Origin: a bacterium
GTDB lineage: Bacteria > Hinthialibacterota > Hinthialibacteria > H5-UNCL2
Direction: 5' to 3'
Length of the DNA: 64,000 nucleotides
Assembly (NCBI GenBank): GCA_015075175.1
Contig: JABTUV010000008.1
Span: 1 to 64,000, forward strand
A model generated the notes under the pieces. The model ran no database searches. It saw only the letters and a list, made by a program, of their open reading frames with translations, and was not told the origin of the DNA. Made by a program: the position numbers and the translations under genes. Positions 49,907-57,454 of this stretch are shown here, piece by piece (within the stretch, counting starts at the first letter, position 1; every line of letters begins with the position of its first letter).

Positions 49907-51456
49907 GGCTTTTCTTTCAGCGGCGGCGCCAGCCGCTCGCCTATCGGTTGAATGTAAACCGGATCCGCGGGCAGCTCCTGATACCAGAAGGCCACGCTGG
50001 CGTAATCCGCCAGGATTTCGTTGGTTCCCCCGTGCTCGATGGTGTGGTCCAGGCTGTGGGCGAAGACGACCGGATCCGTCATGTGAAAGCGATAAGCCGC
50101 CACGCTGCGCGGCGAGTACTTAAGTCCACCGTGCAGGGGGAAGTCGCCGGGCCGGGAGAAACCTTGCGGCAGCGCGTACCAGCCCATGTTGTGATAGTCC
50201 TCCGAGCCGGTCCCGTGCAGCGCCAACTGCCCGTCGGCGTAGGTGAACTCGTCCCCCTCGAAATAGAGCGGCACGCGCAGCTCCAGAGGAGTGTCGCAGT
50301 ATTGCAGCGTGCCCACGAGATGGCCGCGTCCATGCGCGCGCGCGAACACGTAGTTGACGCGATCCTCGGTGGGATTCTGCCGCCGCCATTGCGCGAAGAG
50401 ATAACCCTGCTCGCCCGTCCATTTTTTCATCGGCTCCCAGGCGACGCGCGCGGCGAGCTGCACGTCCGGTTGTGCACCCTTCGAGGTATATTTGTCGTAG
50501 ATGACTTCGATGCGCGCGCCCTGCTCGAACGGCATGGGCAGGTAGCAGTAATATTCGCCGTCCTTCCGGCCCATGAGGAGCGATGCCCAGGCATGATCGC
50601 CGGCGCCGTTGCCGAAGAAGTCGCCGATGGGGCAATCGACGGCGGGTTTATCGCTTCCATTATAGAGGACGCGCAGGCGCACGGCGCGCCGGGCCTCGAA
50701 GGTGCGCGGTTCCATCGTTACATACAGCGCGCGCACGGTTCCCGGACCCTCCAGCTCCGCCAGCTTCAGGACGCCCTCCGCCGACAGCGCGCCGCGCTGC
50801 GCGACCGTCCGCTCGTCCGCGCCGGGCGCCGCGGGGCGCTGGCCCAGCCGGCTCCAGACCCGTTGCACCTCGTGGAAGCGCTCGCGCCGCTTCTCCCACT
50901 CCTTCATGCGAAACGTCCTCACGTTCCGGTCGTCGGGAAAGGTCAGGTACGTGATCTGGTAGAAGCGCATCTGCCGCGAGGTGACCACGATGCGGCAGGA
51001 CTTCCTCCAGGCGATGGGGACGTAGGAATAGAAGCCGCCCAGTCCCTTGCCAGCGACGGGCGCGAGAAACGGAAAGTGCCGGTTGTCGAACATCTCGCGG
51101 AAGGGAATGTCGATCTCGGGCTTGTCGGCGCCGTCGAAATAGAACTTGATGCGGCCGGCGGGCACGGCGGTCGCCCAGAAGCGATAGATGCAGCCGGGCC
51201 GGTTGAAGTCGGCGATCAGGCTGGCTTCCTCTCCGTCGTCGATGACGTAACGGAGGTAGCTGTACTGGCCGGAGAAGCCGTCGTTGTTGGACTCGTCGCG
51301 GGCGAAGCTGGCGAACTGGCGCGTTTCGGTTCCGAGCGGATGAAGAAAGGGCAGGCGGTCGAAGGCGAGCAGTTCGTCCATCGAGCCGCGCGGGGGAGCG
51401 GCGAAGAGAGGTGCGGCGGCGACAAGGAGCACGAAGAGGACGGGCGGCAGGCGCAT
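49903..51456 (-). CDS. Secreted DUF2961 family protein, two-unit form
   Basis: Exported protein of 517 residues. Signal peptide LPPVLFVLLVAAAPLFA. Two jelly-roll units are visible. The first has RQFASFARDESNNDGFSGQY, IADFNRPGCIYRFWATAVPA, IDIPFREMFDNRHFPFLAPV and SYVPIAWRKSCRIVVTSRQM. The second has VRALYVTMEPRTFEARRAVR, VDCPIGDFFGNG, LPMPFEQGARIEVIY and HGTGSEDYHNMGWYALPQGF, ending YASVAFWYQELP. Some DUF2961 proteins are reported to be glycoside hydrolases (difructose anhydride/arabinofuranosidase group); the substrate here is unknown. ATG 51456 has GGAGG about 9 bases upstream. A shorter paralogue lies at 13268. Confidence 0.9.
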   Translation of the reverse strand: MRLPPVLFVLLVAAAPLFAAPPRGSMDELLAFDRLPFLHPLGTETRQFASFARDESNNDGFSGQYSYLRYVIDDGEEASLIADFNRPGCIYRFWATAVPAGRIKFYFDGADKPEIDIPFREMFDNRHFPFLAPVAGKGLGGFYSYVPIAWRKSCRIVVTSRQMRFYQITYLTFPDDRNVRTFRMKEWEKRRERFHEVQRVWSRLGQRPAAPGADERTVAQRGALSAEGVLKLAELEGPGTVRALYVTMEPRTFEARRAVRLRVLYNGSDKPAVDCPIGDFFGNGAGDHAWASLLMGRKDGEYYCYLPMPFEQGARIEVIYDKYTSKGAQPDVQLAARVAWEPMKKWTGEQGYLFAQWRRQNPTEDRVNYVFARAHGRGHLVGTLQYCDTPLELRVPLYFEGDEFTYADGQLALHGTGSEDYHNMGWYALPQGFSRPGDFPLHGGLKYSPRSVAAYRFHMTDPVVFAHSLDHTIEHGGTNEILADYASVAFWYQELPADPVYIQPIGERLAPPLKEKP

Positions 51457-51537
51457 GACGGCGACCTCCAGGATAAGGATGGTACACCTTTGTAGAATCG
51501 CCGGCGGCTTTCGTCAACGCCATTGGCGCCCGCCACC

Positions 51538-51635
51538 GTAGTTGCGCAGCGTGCTGCGCCGGTGCGGCGCCCGCCGCCGAAGCGTGTGGGCGGGACGCCC
51601 ACACGCAAGCCGGCAGGATGCCGGCGCTACCAGGC
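51538..51635. repeat. GTTGCGCAGCGTGCTGCGC element and two short hairpins
   Basis: GTAG followed by TTGCGCAGCGTGCTGCGC at 51538-51559, GTGTGGGCGGGACGCCCACA at about 51586-51605, and GCCGGCAGGATGCCGGC at about 51610-51626, upstream of metG. The last two match the pair at 11956-11997. Confidence 0.75.
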
Positions 51636-51718
51636 CGGCGCGACGCGACTTTTCCTCTCCCCGGCGCGGCGCTCTGTGCTATGCTGGCGACTCATTTTGA
51701 TCCGACTGTGAGACCGGC

Positions 51719-53389
51719 ATGACTCGCTATCTCGTCACTTCGGCCCTGCCGTACTCCAACGGGCGGCTGCACGTGGGCCACATCGCCGGCGCCTACCTGC
51801 CCGCGGACTCGTACGTGCGCTATCTGCGCGCGCGCGGGCGGACGGTGCGTTTCATCTGCGGCAGCGACGACAACGGCGTCGCCTCGCTCATTTCCGCTCG
51901 CAAGGAGAATCGCCCCGTCGAAGAGCTGACCCGCGATTATCACGACCGCCAGGCCGCCGACTTTGCCGGCCTCCGCATCCGCTTCGATGTGTATGGCGGT
52001 ACCCACCATCCCGACTTTGTCGAGACGCACAACCGCCTCTCGCAGGCATTCTTCCGCGCCATCCCCGACAAGGGTTTCTTTACCAAAAAGAAGACGCAGC
52101 AGCTCTACGATGCGGTCGCCGGCCAGTTTCTGCCCGACCGTTACGTGAAGGGGACCTGCAATTTCTGCGGTTATCGCGAGGCTTACGGCGACCAGTGCGA
52201 GGCCTGCGGCAAGTCCATCGACCCCTTGGCGCTCATCAACCCGGTGAGCACGATCACGGGGACCCCGCCGGAGCCGCGCGAAACCACGCACTGGTATCTG
52301 CGCTTGGACCGCTTCGAGCAGCCCCTCCGCGAGTGGCTGGAGGGCAAGCGCGACAGTTGGCGCGAACTCGTGCTCAATTTTTCGCTGGGGCAGATCAAGC
52401 AGGGACTGGTCGAGCGCGCCATGACGCGCGATCTGTCCTGGGGCGTGCCGGTCCCGCTCGACGATCCCGACGCCGCCGGCAAGGTGCTCTACGTGTGGTT
52501 CGACGCGCCCATCGGCTACGTTTCCTTCGCCGCCAAGCTGTGCGAGGAGCTGGGCGAGGGGCCTGAGGCCTACGCGCGCTGGTGGAAAGACCCGGATTGC
52601 CGCATCGTTCACTTCATCGGCGAGGACAACATCGTTTTTCACGCCATCATCTGGCCGGCCATGCTACTGGCCGAGGGGACGTATCAATTGCCCCACCAGG
52701 TCGTCGCCAATGCGTTTCTGAACATCAAGTTTCCCGGCAAGGAGGAGGAGAAGGTCAGCAAGAGCCGCGGCGCGGCCATCTGGATCGAGGACTATCTCAA
52801 GAAGTACGATCCTGATCCGCTGCGTTATTACCTCACCACGATTGCGCCCGAGAACCAGCGCACGACTTTTGACGTGGAGGATTTCATCGCGCGCAACAAC
52901 GGAGAGCTGGGCAACACGCTGGGAAATTTCATCAACCGGGCGCTGACGTTCACGGTGAAGCACTTCGAGGGGCGGGTTCCGCCGGCGGGGGCGCGCGACC
53001 AGCGGGACGAGGCGCAAGTGGCGGCGCGCGCGACGCAGGCGGAGAAGGTCGCCGCCCAGCTGGAGGAGTTTCGCTTCAAGTATGCGCTATATGAAGTGAT
53101 GGAGTTGGCGCGCATGGCCAATCGCTACATGGACGAGAAGGCGCCGTGGACCCAGCGCAAGACGGACCTGGCCGCGTGCGGGACCACGCTCAACGTTTGC
53201 ATCCAGACGATCAGGACGCTCATGGTCGTGATGGAGCCGTTTCTGCCCGCGACGGCGGAGAAATGCGCGGCCATGCTGGGGCTGCGTTCCATTCCCATGT
53301 GGGACGAGGCGACCGACGAGCTGCCCGCCGGCCACGTGCTGGGCGAGCCGCAGATTCTCTTCAAGCGCCTGGAAACGGCCGAGCTGTAG
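51719..53389 (+). CDS. metG: Methionyl-tRNA synthetase
   Basis: Class I synthetase charging tRNA-Met, 556 residues. HIGH box in NGRLHVGHIAGAYLPADSYV (about 18-21), zinc-finger-like insertion CNFCGYREAYGDQCEACGKS (four Cys, about 142-160), IGEDNIVFHAIIWPAMLLAE, and KMSKS box as EEKVSKSRGAAIWIEDYL (about 344-348). An alpha-helical anticodon-binding domain follows. The C-terminal tRBD found in some bacteria is absent, so it is the short form. ATG 51719 has only a weak GAGA. The TAG stop codon lies in the GTAG end of the tandem palindrome array that follows. Confidence 0.95.
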   Translation: MTRYLVTSALPYSNGRLHVGHIAGAYLPADSYVRYLRARGRTVRFICGSDDNGVASLISARKENRPVEELTRDYHDRQAADFAGLRIRFDVYGGTHHPDFVETHNRLSQAFFRAIPDKGFFTKKKTQQLYDAVAGQFLPDRYVKGTCNFCGYREAYGDQCEACGKSIDPLALINPVSTITGTPPEPRETTHWYLRLDRFEQPLREWLEGKRDSWRELVLNFSLGQIKQGLVERAMTRDLSWGVPVPLDDPDAAGKVLYVWFDAPIGYVSFAAKLCEELGEGPEAYARWWKDPDCRIVHFIGEDNIVFHAIIWPAMLLAEGTYQLPHQVVANAFLNIKFPGKEEEKVSKSRGAAIWIEDYLKKYDPDPLRYYLTTIAPENQRTTFDVEDFIARNNGELGNTLGNFINRALTFTVKHFEGRVPPAGARDQRDEAQVAARATQAEKVAAQLEEFRFKYALYEVMELARMANRYMDEKAPWTQRKTDLAACGTTLNVCIQTIRTLMVVMEPFLPATAEKCAAMLGLRSIPMWDEATDELPAGHVLGEPQILFKRLETAEL

Positions 53390-53534
53390 GGTGCGCAACG
53401 CGCACCGACGACGCCGGGACGGTGCGAAACGCGCACCGACGACGCCGGGACGGTGCGCAATGCGCACCGACGACGCCGGGACGGTGCGCAATGCGCACCA
53501 ACGACGCCGAGACGGTGCGCAATGCGCACCCTAC
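53386..53534. repeat. Tandem array of 17-bp palindromes at a convergent junction
   Basis: Five GGTGCGCAATGCGCACC-type palindromes at 53390-53406, 53421-53437, 53452-53468, 53483-53499 and 53514-53530, separated by four almost identical 14-base spacers (GACGACGCCGGGAC), a strict 31-base period. GTAG opens and CTAC closes the array. metG stops with its left TAG, and the oxidoreductase gene on the other strand stops with the TAG from its right end. Confidence 0.95.
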
Positions 53535-54811
53535 ACGACGATCCTCCTGCGTCTGGCGTTGAAGCGGACGGCGCGGCCGCGCTTCCAGGAGAGCATCGCC
53601 ATCTGAAGCACCGTCTGCGTGCGAAAAGCCAGCTCCATCCCACTCCAGGTTTCGCGTTGCCGCGTCCGGCAGCAGTCGAGAAAGTGCCGGAAGTAGGCCG
53701 TCATGTCCTCCGCGCCGTCGATGGGGAAGCGGGCCGGCTCCCTGGCCTCGCGCACCCGCAGCGGTGTAAAGACGATCTCCTTGTTGTTGGGATGGACCGT
53801 GAGCGTCCCCTCCCAGCCGCGAATCACGGGCGCCCGCTGGCCCGAACCGCGGAATCCCACCGCCTGGTAGTCGTTGCCCTGCGTACCGATCACGGAGATC
53901 GACGCCTTCTCGGGATATTGCGCGATCAGGTTGAAGGTGTCGGGAACCTCGCGTAGCTCGTCATTATATCGGCAGATGTCGCCCACGCCGACCACCACCT
54001 CGGGCATTCCCACGCCCATGATGTCGATGACCTGCGTGAGCACGTGCGGATAGAGATCGGTGGACGGACCGCCGGCGTAGTCCTCGAACATGCGCCAGCG
54101 GAAGAACCGATCCACGCTGAAAGGCTTTTTCGGCGCATCGCCGAGAAAGGCAATCCAATCCAGGTCCTTGCCGGGGCGGGCGTCGGGATCGTCGACGGGC
54201 ATGCCGCGCTCGCCCCAGTCGCCGATGCGGAAGAAGCCGGTCTCGCCGAAGATGGGTTGGCCGATCACGCCTTCTTTCACCAGCTCCTTCATCCTGCGCC
54301 AGGCGGGATCGCTCATGGCCTGCGTTCCCAGAAGAAAGACACGGTCCGACGCGGCGACCGCGTCGGCCAGTCTCTTGGTGAGCTCGAACTGCCGCCAGTG
54401 CGTCACCGGCTTCTCGCAGTACACGTCCTTGCCCGCGGCGATGGCGTCCATGGCCTGATACCCGTGATGATGGTCGGGGGTGGCGATGAAGACGGCGTCC
54501 ACGCCGGGCATGGCCAGGATTTCGCGATAATCCATGGCGCCGCTGGGAATGTTGAACTGCTCGCGGCGCTTCTCCAGGCGGGGGCGATAGACGTCGCAGG
54601 CGGCGACGATCTCCAGCGGGTATTTCTCCTCCTCGCAGAGATGCCGGAGCACGCTGAGATGCCCCCCGCCGCGGCTGCCGGCGCCGATCTGGGCGACCAG
54701 AATGCGGCTGTTCAGGTTCTGCGCGCGCACCAGCGCGGGCGCGGCGAGCATGGCGGCGCCGGCCGCGGTTGTCGCCAGGAACTCGCGCCGCGTGTTTGTG
54801 TCTTGCATCAT
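53531..54811 (-). CDS. Tat-exported Gfo/Idh/MocA family oxidoreductase
   Basis: NAD(P)-dependent oxidoreductase of 426 residues. Twin-arginine signal TRREFLATTAAGAAMLAAPA; Rossmann motif RILVAQIGAGSRGGGHLSVL; VDAVFIATPDHHHGYQAMDA; CEKPVTHWRQF with the conserved Lys; C-terminal domain LFDFxxxYGG-like segments FEDYAGGPSTDLYPHVLTQV and RAPVIRGWEGTLTVHPNNKE. The DHHHG form is common in exported sugar-acting members. ATG 54811 overlaps the TGA of the preceding DUF6807 gene (ATGA), so the two are translationally coupled; GGAGG lies 7 bases upstream. How an exported Gfo/Idh protein keeps its NAD cofactor is known for some periplasmic members (tight binding). Substrate unknown. Confidence 0.91.
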   Translation of the reverse strand: MMQDTNTRREFLATTAAGAAMLAAPALVRAQNLNSRILVAQIGAGSRGGGHLSVLRHLCEEEKYPLEIVAACDVYRPRLEKRREQFNIPSGAMDYREILAMPGVDAVFIATPDHHHGYQAMDAIAAGKDVYCEKPVTHWRQFELTKRLADAVAASDRVFLLGTQAMSDPAWRRMKELVKEGVIGQPIFGETGFFRIGDWGERGMPVDDPDARPGKDLDWIAFLGDAPKKPFSVDRFFRWRMFEDYAGGPSTDLYPHVLTQVIDIMGVGMPEVVVGVGDICRYNDELREVPDTFNLIAQYPEKASISVIGTQGNDYQAVGFRGSGQRAPVIRGWEGTLTVHPNNKEIVFTPLRVREAREPARFPIDGAEDMTAYFRHFLDCCRTRQRETWSGMELAFRTQTVLQMAMLSWKRGRAVRFNARRRRIVV

Positions 54812-55716
54812 TTTTCTCCCTCCAACTTCAACCAGCGTTGGTAAGTCTTCTCCATCTCCTGCGGCGCCTCTTCGCCGTCCCACACCGCCACGCCGTAACG
54901 CAACGTGAGCGGTCTTTCAGCAGCCACGGACAACGGCTGCTCGTGCAGCCCCAGCGTAGCCGCCAGATAGGCGAAGTGCGTGCTCATGGTAAAAAACCGC
55001 GTCGGCGTGCGGGCGTTTTCCGGATGCGCCATCATTGCAATGGTGATCGGCTTGCCGTCGACCGCGCCGACCATGCCGCACCAGCGGCCGGGGGTGAGGC
55101 GTTCGTCGCCGCGCACGATGGGGCCGGGCGGACCGTCTGGGTAAACGAATCTACACTTCGCATTGAAGCTTGGCAACGGTCGCAACCCGAGTCCGACGTA
55201 GTGCGCCCCGGACAACTCGATGGAACCGATGTTCTCGGGCGCGCGCAGCTGACTCTCCCACGAAAGAAGCGTGCAGTCGGGTTCGTCCCACAACTGGAGG
55301 CGCCGCCGCTCCGAGAGCTTGACGCCGCCGTCAGGCGCCCGCCAGATCAGCTCCTGAATCAAACGCCTGCCGCGCCGCGCCTGTTTTTCGACGACTTGCC
55401 GGCCCACGACATTGGCGTCATGCTCGCCCCAGAAGTCCACGCCCCCGGCGCTGACGGCGAACATGAGGGCGTGATGGTGCTTGTGGTCGGAGGGAGAATC
55501 CAAAAGGACCTGCACGCCCGCGGGCGAGCGCAGCTCTTTGGTATATGGCTTGAAGGGATTGGGAGAAGTTACGCAGAGCGCCGCCGAGCGCGCCTTGCCT
55601 GACAGCAGGATCGGCTCGCCGCTCGGCGGCCGTCCGCTCCCGCCCGCGAGCCCGAAGCAACCGAAGGCAGTAAGCATGATGGCGAGCAACGAAGCAAGCG
55701 AAAAGACTTGTGTCAT
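54808..55716 (-). CDS. DUF6807 (PmoA-like) exported protein
   Basis: A 302-residue protein of the DUF6807 family, often annotated PmoA family without any proven link to methane oxidation. The N-terminus (VFSLASLLAIMLTAFGCFGL) is a signal peptide, perhaps a lipoprotein signal with Cys near residue 18. Family segments: VLLDSPSDHKHHHALMFAVS with a His cluster, VDFWGEHDANVVGRQVVEKQ, LLSWESQLRAPENIGSIELS, VGLGLRPLPSFN, and PITIAMMAHPENARTPTRFF. ATG 55716 has GGGAG about 10 bases upstream. It shares a 4-base stop/start overlap with the Gfo/Idh gene, so the two products probably act together. Confidence 0.86.
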   Translation of the reverse strand: MTQVFSLASLLAIMLTAFGCFGLAGGSGRPPSGEPILLSGKARSAALCVTSPNPFKPYTKELRSPAGVQVLLDSPSDHKHHHALMFAVSAGGVDFWGEHDANVVGRQVVEKQARRGRRLIQELIWRAPDGGVKLSERRRLQLWDEPDCTLLSWESQLRAPENIGSIELSGAHYVGLGLRPLPSFNAKCRFVYPDGPPGPIVRGDERLTPGRWCGMVGAVDGKPITIAMMAHPENARTPTRFFTMSTHFAYLAATLGLHEQPLSVAAERPLTLRYGVAVWDGEEAPQEMEKTYQRWLKLEGEK

Positions 55717-55764
55717 GCACAAGCGCTCCCGTGGGATGTGACAATAACGGACGACAGACCGGGG

Positions 55765-55871
55765 CGCCATCCTTTGGTACTCAAAGGGTGCGTGCCATGT
55801 GGAGTGCGGCAGCTGCTGCCGCCGACGAGCACGCCCACATGTTGCGGCAGCAAACGGCCGCACTCCACATG
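55765..55871. repeat. Hairpin cluster with perfect 15-bp outer arms
   Basis: CATGTGGAGTGCGGC (55796-55810) pairs perfectly with GCCGCACTCCACATG (55857-55871). Inside are GCAGCTGCTGCCGC and GTTGCGGCAGC halves of the CTGCGGCAGC family, as two head-to-head elements. CCTTTGGTACTCAAAGGGTG at about 55771-55790 belongs to the family at 42079. Confidence 0.85.
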
Positions 55872-56005
55872 AAATCGCCCAACCGTAGTCGCGCGCGCAT
55901 CGTCCACCCTCTTGAGTATAGCCGACGGTGGCATCGATCCGCTCCCCTCACCCGTTCGCCCGCCGCGGCGGGCAACGACCTCTCCTCAGGGGAGGTGCAG
56001 AAATC

Positions 56006-57313
56006 CTACACCAACTGCGTCTGGCCCGGTACCGGGACCGGCGGGACTTCCAGCGCGCCGAACTCGAGTTTTTTCGGCGACAAATCCAACTGTGACTTGT
56101 TCATCACCCAGTCCCAGGAAATCTGGCGTCCCGTATAGGCTGAGATGCGCCCCATGATCGCCGTCATGGTGCTTTCGGTGACTCGCCGGGCCTCGTTGAT
56201 GTGCCGTCCGGAGCGGATGGCGTCGATCAGGTCCGCGTGCTCCGTCACGTAAGGATTGGGCTCGTCGCCCTCGAACTTGTAGGAACGGCGCGCGGTAATC
56301 GTGCGCTTGCCCGGCTCCAGAAAATCCGCCACGCCCCGAGTCCCCACCAGGTGCTCGCCGATGCGGTTCGAGCACCCCGCCATCTGCCGGCACATCGAGG
56401 TTACGCGCACGCCGCCGGGATACTCATACTCAATCGTAAAATGATCATAGATATGGCCGTACTTGGGTTCGACGCGCGCCTGCCGCCCGCCCATGCCCAC
56501 GGCGCTCACGGGATGCGCGCCGATGGCCCAGTTGACAACGTCAATGTTATGCACGTGCTGTTCGACGATGTGGTCGCCGGAGAGCCAGGCGAAGTAGAGC
56601 CAGTTGCGGCACTGCCACTCCATGTCGCTCATGCCCGGTTTCTGCTCGACTACCCAGAGGCCGCCCTGATTCCAGTAACACTGACCGCCGACGATTTCGC
56701 CGATGGCGCCGTCCTCTATGCGTTTCATCATCTCAAGATAGCTCTGTTGATGGCGCCGCTGCGTGCCCGCGACCACGCACAGCTTCTTTTCATCCGCCAG
56801 CTGGGACGCCGCCAGCATGACGCGCACGCCGACCGGATCGACGGCGACGGGTTTCTCCATAAAGACATGCTTGCCGGCCTTGATGGCGGCGTCGAAATGC
56901 GTGGGGCGGAAGCCCGGCGGAGTCGCCAGAATCACGAGATCGATGTCGCACGCGAGAACATGTTTGTAGGCGTCGAAGCCGGTGAAGGTCGTGTCAGGCG
57001 TGACCTTGACCGCCTTGCCTGCTTCCTTGTGTTCGCGCAGGCGTTTGAGCGAGCCTTCAATGCGGTCTTTGAAGAGATCGCCGACGGCGACCAGTTCGAT
57101 ATTGGGGGAGGAAACGATGCAGTCGATGGCGGCGCCGGTTCCACGCCCGCCGGCGCCGACCAGGCCGACCTTGATCAAGTCAAGATTCTTGGGCCGGGTC
57201 TCCTTCTTCTTACTGGCGGCGCTTGCGCCGGCGGCCAGGACCGCCGCGGAGAAGCCGGTCGAGGCAGCGAGGAAATCGCGCCGGTTGACTTTGCTGGAAT
57301 CAAAGTGTGTCAT
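56006..57313 (-). CDS. Tat-exported Gfo/Idh/MocA family oxidoreductase
   Basis: NAD(P)-dependent oxidoreductase of 435 residues. Twin-arginine signal VNRRDFLAASTGFSAAVLAA; Rossmann motif IKVGLVGAGGRGTGAAIDCI; LVILATPPGFRPTHFDAAIK; MEKPVAVDPVGVR with the conserved Lys; VVAGTQRRHQQSYLEMMKRI; then GGLWVVEQKPGMSDMEWQCR and GDHIVEQHVHNIDVVNWAIG, with paired His as in metal-free sugar oxidoreductases. ATG 57313 has GAGG about 8 bases upstream. It lies between the DUF6807/Gfo pair and the hydroxypyruvate-isomerase-like gene, all on the minus strand. The HQQSYLE and MEWQCRNWLYF segments are typical of a widespread exported subgroup with unknown substrate. Confidence 0.92.
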   Translation of the reverse strand: MTHFDSSKVNRRDFLAASTGFSAAVLAAGASAASKKKETRPKNLDLIKVGLVGAGGRGTGAAIDCIVSSPNIELVAVGDLFKDRIEGSLKRLREHKEAGKAVKVTPDTTFTGFDAYKHVLACDIDLVILATPPGFRPTHFDAAIKAGKHVFMEKPVAVDPVGVRVMLAASQLADEKKLCVVAGTQRRHQQSYLEMMKRIEDGAIGEIVGGQCYWNQGGLWVVEQKPGMSDMEWQCRNWLYFAWLSGDHIVEQHVHNIDVVNWAIGAHPVSAVGMGGRQARVEPKYGHIYDHFTIEYEYPGGVRVTSMCRQMAGCSNRIGEHLVGTRGVADFLEPGKRTITARRSYKFEGDEPNPYVTEHADLIDAIRSGRHINEARRVTESTMTAIMGRISAYTGRQISWDWVMNKSQLDLSPKKLEFGALEVPPVPVPGQTQLV

Positions 57314-57454
57314 AGTTAAAACCTCACTTTATTTGCAAGAGTCTCTCGTTGAGCGGCATCGTCGCCCCCCTTAATAAGGGGGGAGGGGGGGTTCTGCCAT
57401 CCGCCGCAATCTCCCCGTCCAACCTGCGGCCGGCCGACCCGGTTGTTAAGGGGG

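Noticed and set aside
53386-53534. CRISPR array
   Set aside because: Repeats are only 17 bp and the spacers are 14 bases and nearly identical to one another, so nothing like acquired spacers; no cas genes are nearby.
54808-55716. Methane monooxygenase subunit suggested by the name PmoA family
   Set aside because: The DUF6807 label PmoA is historical; there is no membrane-bound copper site and no pmoB or pmoC.
55717-55863. Longer start for the DUF6807 protein
   Set aside because: The extra 49 codons are repeat sequence; the signal peptide begins at 55716.
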